Assembly (NCBI GenBank): GCA_035550055.1
Contig: DASZRO010000059.1
Location: 1 to 44,908, forward strand
Direction: 5' to 3'
From: Mycobacteriales bacterium
GTDB lineage: Bacteria; Actinomycetota; Actinomycetes; JAFAQI01
DNA length: 44,908 bases
Notes under the pieces: generated by a model
What the model was told of the DNA's origin: nothing
Databases searched by the model: none
The model's input: only the letters and a program-made list of their open reading frames with translations
Shown here: piece after piece, positions 39,589 to 44,908 of the stretch
How positions within the stretch are numbered: position 1 is the stretch's first letter
How the letters are laid out: each line of letters begins with the position of its first letter
Translations under genes and position numbers: made by a program

Positions 39589-39786
39589 GGCCAGGAACTC
39601 CGTGACGTGGCATGCGAAGCCGAGTCAGCGGCGACCGTGCGCACGGCCGCGAATCAGCGGGCTCCTGCCCCTGTCCGCGTCGGAGTGGTCGGTCACATGC
39701 GCCGTCTGGCGTTACCCGTGTTAGCCCGTTTGCCTGCCGGACCATCGTTGTCTGGCCTCGCTCCCCCTGGTACTACGTAGCCACTT

Positions 39787-39813
39787 CCTTCGTGCACGCA
39801 ATCACAACGAAGG
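39787..39813 (+). other. Hairpin in the RHS-gene leader
   Basis: CCTTCGT (39787-39793) and ACGAAGG (39807-39813) form a perfect 7-bp stem with a 13-nt loop, 35 nt before the RHS ATG and just after CTACGTAG. It may structure the mRNA leader. I could not match it to a known riboswitch. Confidence 0.35.
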
Positions 39814-39847
39814 GCGCGCGCAGGGTCCGGAACGCTTGGGGGATCGC

Positions 39848-42800
39848 ATGAACGCTACGCAGATTCGAACCGCCTTTCGCCCGCAGCACAGCTTGGTTCG
39901 GGGCGCGACGGTCGTGGTTGCGGTCTCGGCCGTGGTCGGCGCGTCGTTCGTTGTTGCGGCTACGCCTGCCGACGCCGCCGGTAGCGGTATCGCAGCCGCA
40001 AGCGCGGCGCCGAGGGCGCAACGTGAGCAGCGGTCGGGCACACGAGTGCCCGATCTCACACAGCCTCGCGGGACAGCGCGTCCAGCAGACAGCGTTCCGC
40101 CTCCTCCGTCCTCGATCACCTTGACCTCTGATCGCGCCGAGGTGACGTCGATATCCTCGGCGACGTTGACGGCGACGGCCTCATCGACGTTGAACAACAC
40201 GCCGTACGAGATCGCGATCGTCGACGTCACCACCGGGGTACGTCTTGGGTTCTGTGACACCGACCACACGCCGTGCGCGGATAACTACACCGCCTATGTC
40301 GCTCAGGTGGGCTGGACGGCGACGGCACAGACGTATCGGGCCGAGATTACTCTTAACGGCAGCGCGGTGGTCACTGGTAACACCGTGACCATCTCGCCTG
40401 AGCCATGGGCGGTCACTCTCACGAGTTCGACCGAGCAGCTGACGACCGGGCAGCAGGCGACGCTGACAGCAACGGCGAATCAGCCGATTACGAACACCCC
40501 GTACTTCATCGCGATCTACGACACGACCACGGGCGATCGCGTCGGCTACTGCGACGGCGACCACACGCCGTGCAATGTCACCGCCACGATAGAGACGGCG
40601 ATCGTGGACTGGACCGACGACCCCGAGGTATACGTCGCAGATGTCAGTCCCCAAGGTGTGTCACCAACCTCGGCTGGCGTGGTCGCGACCAGTGATCCGG
40701 TGACGATCTCCCCTCTGGGTGGGTGGTCGATCACGCTCACCGCCTCTACCGCATCATTGACTGGCGGTCAGCAGGCGACCCTGACCGCGGTCTCAAGCCA
40801 GACAATCGACGGGACCCCGTCTTACTTCATCGCGATTTACGACACCACCACCGGCGATCGCGTGGGCTACTGCGATGGCGACCACACGCCGTGTACCGTC
40901 GATGACACAACTGCGACCACCAGCGTGGGCTGGTCGGATGCGCCTCAAACCTACGTAGCAGACGTCAGCCCGCACGGCGACCCGCCGACGGCGAGTGATG
41001 TCGTGGCCATCAGCGACCCCGTCATCATCAGTCCGGCGGCTTGGTCCGTCACACTGACGACGACTGCCGCAGCGGTGGGCAGCGGGCAGACGGCTGTGTT
41101 GACAGCGACGGCGAATCAGACGATCGACGACACCCCCTATTTCATCGCGATTTACGACACCACCACCGGCGATCGCGTCGGCTACTGCGACGGCGACCAC
41201 ACTCCGTGCACCACCGTCCATGACATCGCGACGATCGCCGATGTGGGCTGGTCGGCGACACCCCAGACGTACGTCGCGGATGTCAGTCCCAACGGTGCGC
41301 CCCCGACCTCACACACGGTGGTCGCTGTCAGCAATCCGATCACCATCAGCCCGACGCCATGGACGGTCAGGCTTTATGTGCACCCTCAGGGCGTTGGAAA
41401 GGCGACACTGACGGCGGTCGCCGATCAAGACGTCGACTTCACTCCGTACTGGATCGTGATCTACCGGACCAACGGCGAGACAACTGCCGCAGTCTGTGGC
41501 AGTGGCTCGATCTGCACCGCACAGGTTGAGGGCAGCAGCCAGCCGTACGTAGCGGAGGTCAAGGCAACTCCCGCACAGTTCTCCGCGCCATTCGTGGCGC
41601 GCTCCGGGGTCGTGTGGGCGCCATCCGACGGCCCATCGGGAGGTTGCGGTTGCCCGGACGGCGATCCGGTCTATCCGAGTACCGGCCAGATGCTGCTGAC
41701 CCAGGCCGATGAGACGATCGGCGGTCGAGGGCCGCAGCTGGATCTCGACCGCACGTATGACAGCTTCGACTCGGAGCTTCCCAGTCCGTTCGGGTACGGC
41801 TGGACGAGCAATTTCGGGCTGACTCTGTCAGTGGACCCGGTCGCGACCGGGAGCTCGTTGGACACGGCGAGCATCGTCGATCTGGGGGAGACCAACGGTG
41901 GCATCGTTCCCTTCACCCGCAACGCGGACGGCACGTACACCGCACCGGAACCGATCCTCGGCACGCTTGCGCAAGGCGCAGACGGATCGTTCACCTACAT
42001 CCAGCAGGCACAGACGATCTACACCTTCGATGACGCCGGGACACTCGTCGAGATGAGCGATCTCAACGGCAACACTCTGACGCTGCACCACACGAATGGC
42101 GAGCTTGCCACGATCACCGACTCCAACGGCCGAGCCATCAGGCTCGCCTACAACGACTCCGGAGAAGTTACGCAGCTGACCGATCCAGCCGGCCGCGTCA
42201 CCACCTACACATATGACGGCGACGGGAACCTCACCTCCGTGACCGACCCGTCGGGCGCCACGAACGAGTACACCTACGATTCCGACCACAAGCTCCTGAC
42301 CCACACCGATCCCGACGGCAACGTCGCAACCAACACCTACGACGACGCCGGCCGAGTCATCGGCCAAACCGACCGTGCCGGACGCCGCTACGCCTTCGGC
42401 TACAACGGCGACAACACCGTCACGGTGACCGATCCTGACGGGAACCAGAGTCTGGAGACCTACAGCAACAACGAGCTCATCGCGGACACGGTCGGCGTGG
42501 GCACGTCGAACCCCGAAACCACCACTTACACCTATAACCCCGGCGCCCTCCAGGTGAGTACCGTGACCGACCCCGGCGGCCATGTCTGGTCGGCCACCTA
42601 TGATTCCCAGGGCAATCAAACATCGGTGACTGACCCTGACGGCGAGGTCACACAGGCGACCTACAACAGCCTGGACGAACCACTCACCGTCACCGATCCC
42701 ATGGGTGTCGCCACGACCTTTACCTATGACTCGAACGGCAACCTGATCTCCGAGTCGCAACCGGTCGACGGTCAGCGCACCGCGACCACGACCTACAGCT

Positions 42801-44284
42801 ACGCGGATAGCGCCAATCCCGGGATGCCCACGACTATCACCGACCCGCGCGGGAGCCAGACGCACATCGGTTATGACAGCGATGGCGACGTGACCTCGGT
42901 GACCGATCCGGACGGCGATGAGACGACGTACTCCTACTCATGTGCCAGTGGGTGCGCGAACGGACTCGGGTGGCTCTACTCATCGGTCAGTCCACGCGGC
43001 AACGCTCCGGACGGGGATCCTGCTGCATACACCACCGTCTACACCCGTGACCAAGACGGCCGCGTCGTGTCACAGACCAGCGCGCTCGGCAACGCGACGT
43101 CGTATCGGTACGACGCCAACGGAAACCTCACGTCCTCAACCGATCCGCGTGGACAGACCACCACCTACGGATACGACGGGGACGGTGAGCAGATCTCAGT
43201 AGGTCGCCCCGACGGCACGACGACCTCAACGACCTACAACGGCGATGGTCAGGTGACAGGCCAGACCAACGGCCTCGGGCGCACCACCACCTACAGCTAC
43301 AACGCGCTCGGCGAGCTAACCGCGAGCACCACACCCCCGACAGCGACAAACCCGAACGGGATCACCACCTCCTACGGCTACAACACCGCAGGGTGGCTGA
43401 GCACCTTAGCCCAACCGGGCACGGCCGGGTCGTTAACAACCAGCTACGGCTACGACTCAACCGGTCGGCTCACCTCTGTTGCCTACAGCGACAACACGCC
43501 CGCCGTCGTCTACCGCTACGACGCCGATGGCAGGCGGACCGCGATGACCGATGGAAGCGGCACCAGCACCTACAGCTACAACCTTGCGGGCTGGCTCACC
43601 TCGACAACGAACGGTGCTGGAAAGAGCGGCTCCTACGGCTACGACCTCGATGGTGATCCGACGACGATCACCTACCCGAACGGCAAGAACGTGACTCGCA
43701 GCTACGACCCCGCGGGTCGGTTGGTTTCGGTTGCCGACTGGGAGGGTGATACCACGTCGTTCGCTTATGACCCTGATGGGGATCTCATCGACACTGACTA
43801 TCCGAATGGGGTTGTCGAGGCTGATACCTATCGGGCCGATGACTCGATGTCTGGCCTGACCGATACCGGTGGAGGCTCGACTCTCGCCGACTACGCCTAC
43901 ACCAGAGACCCGAACAACGACCTGACCGGTGTCACCGCCGGAGGGACGACCGCACCACCCGCCGAGTCCTACGGCTACAACGCCCTCGATCAGCTCGCTC
44001 AGTACACGACGAACACGCCAGGGGTGAGCAGCGGTGCCTATTCATACGACGCGGACGGCAACCTCACCAGCACCCCGGACGGCACGACTCTGTCCTATGA
44101 CCCGGCCGACGAGCTCACCCAAACAGCAAGCTCTGCGGGCGGCACTGCCTACACCTACGATGCCCGTGGCGACCGCACCGGATACACGCCGGCGGTTGGA
44201 GCGCCCACGAGCTACAGCTACAACGCTGCGAACGAGCTCACCCGGATTCACCCGCAATGCCAGCACCGCAACTTACGGTTATGA
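39848..44284 (+). CDS. Giant secreted Ig-like/YD-repeat (RHS) protein, frameshifted near 44246
   Basis: A 1478-residue open frame, and the protein should be longer. The signal peptide spans residues 1 to about 42 (VVVAVSAVVGASFVVA...ADA). Residues about 89-580 hold five tandem Ig-like modules, four with a G-[YF]-C-D-x-D-H-T-P-C motif. Then GGCGCPDGDPVYPSTGQM starts the RHS part, with DLDRTYDSFDSELPSPFGYG, and from about 733 many YD repeats (YDxxGNLTSxTDP, YTYDGDGNL). Such proteins wrap into large cell-surface or exported shells, often ending in a toxin. ATG 39848 follows GGGGGAT. The frame ends in out-of-frame residues; one base removed near 44246 restores homology to the window end. Confidence 0.85.
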   Translation: MNATQIRTAFRPQHSLVRGATVVVAVSAVVGASFVVAATPADAAGSGIAAASAAPRAQREQRSGTRVPDLTQPRGTARPADSVPPPPSSITLTSDRAEVTSISSATLTATASSTLNNTPYEIAIVDVTTGVRLGFCDTDHTPCADNYTAYVAQVGWTATAQTYRAEITLNGSAVVTGNTVTISPEPWAVTLTSSTEQLTTGQQATLTATANQPITNTPYFIAIYDTTTGDRVGYCDGDHTPCNVTATIETAIVDWTDDPEVYVADVSPQGVSPTSAGVVATSDPVTISPLGGWSITLTASTASLTGGQQATLTAVSSQTIDGTPSYFIAIYDTTTGDRVGYCDGDHTPCTVDDTTATTSVGWSDAPQTYVADVSPHGDPPTASDVVAISDPVIISPAAWSVTLTTTAAAVGSGQTAVLTATANQTIDDTPYFIAIYDTTTGDRVGYCDGDHTPCTTVHDIATIADVGWSATPQTYVADVSPNGAPPTSHTVVAVSNPITISPTPWTVRLYVHPQGVGKATLTAVADQDVDFTPYWIVIYRTNGETTAAVCGSGSICTAQVEGSSQPYVAEVKATPAQFSAPFVARSGVVWAPSDGPSGGCGCPDGDPVYPSTGQMLLTQADETIGGRGPQLDLDRTYDSFDSELPSPFGYGWTSNFGLTLSVDPVATGSSLDTASIVDLGETNGGIVPFTRNADGTYTAPEPILGTLAQGADGSFTYIQQAQTIYTFDDAGTLVEMSDLNGNTLTLHHTNGELATITDSNGRAIRLAYNDSGEVTQLTDPAGRVTTYTYDGDGNLTSVTDPSGATNEYTYDSDHKLLTHTDPDGNVATNTYDDAGRVIGQTDRAGRRYAFGYNGDNTVTVTDPDGNQSLETYSNNELIADTVGVGTSNPETTTYTYNPGALQVSTVTDPGGHVWSATYDSQGNQTSVTDPDGEVTQATYNSLDEPLTVTDPMGVATTFTYDSNGNLISESQPVDGQRTATTTYSYADSANPGMPTTITDPRGSQTHIGYDSDGDVTSVTDPDGDETTYSYSCASGCANGLGWLYSSVSPRGNAPDGDPAAYTTVYTRDQDGRVVSQTSALGNATSYRYDANGNLTSSTDPRGQTTTYGYDGDGEQISVGRPDGTTTSTTYNGDGQVTGQTNGLGRTTTYSYNALGELTASTTPPTATNPNGITTSYGYNTAGWLSTLAQPGTAGSLTTSYGYDSTGRLTSVAYSDNTPAVVYRYDADGRRTAMTDGSGTSTYSYNLAGWLTSTTNGAGKSGSYGYDLDGDPTTITYPNGKNVTRSYDPAGRLVSVADWEGDTTSFAYDPDGDLIDTDYPNGVVEADTYRADDSMSGLTDTGGGSTLADYAYTRDPNNDLTGVTAGGTTAPPAESYGYNALDQLAQYTTNTPGVSSGAYSYDADGNLTSTPDGTTLSYDPADELTQTASSAGGTAYTYDARGDRTGYTPAVGAPTSYSYNAANELTRIHPQCQHRNLRL
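40405..41361 (+). repeat. Tandem Ig-like module repeats in the RHS gene
   Basis: Three DNA-similar units of about 310 bp (starting near 40405, 40724 and 41038) encode Ig-like modules. Each includes a nearly identical stretch coding FIAIYDTTTGDRVGYCDGDH (near 40506, 40828 and 41141). More divergent modules flank them (about 40113-40400 and 41362-41590). The DNA identity suggests recent duplication or gene conversion. Confidence 0.75.
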
Positions 44285-44908
44285 CGGTGACGGTCTTCGC
44301 ACCACCAAGACCGTGAACGGAACCGCCAGCGCCTTCAGTTACGACCAGGTCTCCGGCGACGTGCCTCTCGTCACCGGCGACGGTGCCGACAGTTTCATCT
44401 ACGGGCCGAACGACATGCCGATCGAGCAGGTCGGGAGCCCGGCTCCGATCACCCTTGTCGGTGCCGCTACCAAGGCTGACTCGGTTGGTACCGCGACGAG
44501 CCTGTCCGTGACCTTCAGCCCGGCCCCGAAAGCGGGAGATCAGATCCTGCTCGCGGTGAACGAGGAGAACAACCAAGACGCCACGACACCCGCCGGTTAC
44601 ACGCTGGTCGGGAGCTACCCGGCGACCGATCCCGGGGAGGTCACGGTCGTCTACCGGCGCACCGCGACCGGCAACGAAACCGGTGCCACCGTCACCTTCA
44701 ACCAAGGTCTCAACATCCACTCCAAGACCGTGATCGCACTGATCTACCGTGGCGTCGACACCAACAACCCGATCGACACCACCTCGGCGGCGGGCACCGC
44801 CTATGGACAGTCCAGCGTCACCGCGCCGTCAATAACGACCACCAACGAGGGCGACGAGCTCGTACTCATCGAACACGCGCTCACCACGCTGCCCGGGACG
44901 ACCTGGAC
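44247..44908 (+). pseudogene. Continuation of the RHS gene in the +1 frame, running off the window
   Basis: From 44247 the next frame reads on to the window end without a stop and continues the RHS logic exactly: FTRNASTATYGYDGDGLRTT, then DVPLVTGDGADSFIYGPNDM and PIEQVG, the segment normally just before the RHS core. An inserted beta-sandwich-like domain follows (VTFSPAPKAGDQILLAV, TVVYRRTATGNETGATVTF, DELVLIEHAL). Removing A44246 (CCCGG-A-TTCACC) joins the two frames seamlessly. This is a frameshift mutation, a sequencing error, or less likely a recoding site. No ribosome-binding site or start supports a separate gene. Confidence 0.7.

Noticed and set aside
39645-39847. Riboswitch before the RHS gene
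   Set aside because: Only a simple 7-bp hairpin is visible; I could not find the conserved core of c-di-GMP, c-di-AMP or other known classes.
40405-41361. Regular repeats that might suggest a CRISPR array
   Set aside because: Units are about 310 bp, in frame and encode Ig-like modules; no short repeats with unique spacers and no cas genes.

Overview
The window is about 45 kb of very GC-rich DNA from an actinomycete-type bacterium. The evidence is frequent GTG starts, tightly packed and overlapping genes, actinobacterial families (DUF2505, DUF664/DinB, single-domain DUF35 partners, two-subunit acyl-CoA dehydrogenases) and many promoters in which a TANNNT -10 box lies 6-7 nt before the start codon, as expected for leaderless mRNAs. 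I cannot assign a genus. I see no tRNA, rRNA, CRISPR array, transposase or phage gene.

Region 1 (1-2948) holds housekeeping or unknown genes: the start of a secreted protein running off the left edge, a DinB/DUF664 protein, an NAD-dependent epimerase and a zinc-ribbon/membrane/pilin-like protein. Region 2 (2957-14463) is a CoA-thioester catabolic locus. A minus-strand operon (acyl-CoA dehydrogenase, partner acyl-CoA dehydrogenase, acyl-CoA synthetase) diverges from a plus-strand operon (two SDRs, acyl-CoA synthetase, enoyl-CoA hydratase, SRPBCC, DUF2505). A second promoter then drives an HMG-CoA-synthase-like/DUF35 fusion and a thiolase. A type IB topoisomerase follows at 14469.

Region 3 (15552-21079) is a sugar uptake module: aldo/keto reductase, Tat lipoprotein binding protein, a one-polypeptide permease-ATPase, and a LacI regulator with four matching candidate operators. 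Region 4 (21101-26933) carries a 1154-residue protein laid out like mammalian soluble adenylyl cyclase (two cyclase domains, ATPase, TPR-like tail), an unrecognised small gene, an HSL-type esterase and a TIM-barrel isomerase. Region 5 (27059-34671) returns to CoA/alcohol catabolism: two SDRs, aldehyde dehydrogenase, zinc alcohol dehydrogenase, an isochorismatase-fold protein without its triad, an epoxide-hydrolase-like enzyme and an acyl-CoA dehydrogenase. Region 6 (34720-39575) has an amidase, nucleosidase, SF2 helicase and secreted GH5 glycosidase. Region 7 (39848-end) is a giant secreted Ig-like/YD-repeat (RHS) protein broken by an apparent +1 frameshift.

The main unifying signal is a palindrome, TCTGACG-N3-CGTCAGA. 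It sits at five intergenic loci, twice at one of them, and always at catabolic genes in regions 2 and 5 (plus a secreted-protein gene sharing one divergent promoter). It abuts or overlaps the -10 box of leaderless promoters. The simplest reading is one regulon, controlled by a regulator encoded outside the window, that oxidises an alcohol to an aldehyde and acid, activates the acid to its CoA ester and shortens it by dehydrogenation, hydration, oxidation and thiolysis or a related C-C cleavage. The substrate is not visible; steroid- or terpenoid-like side chains are possible.
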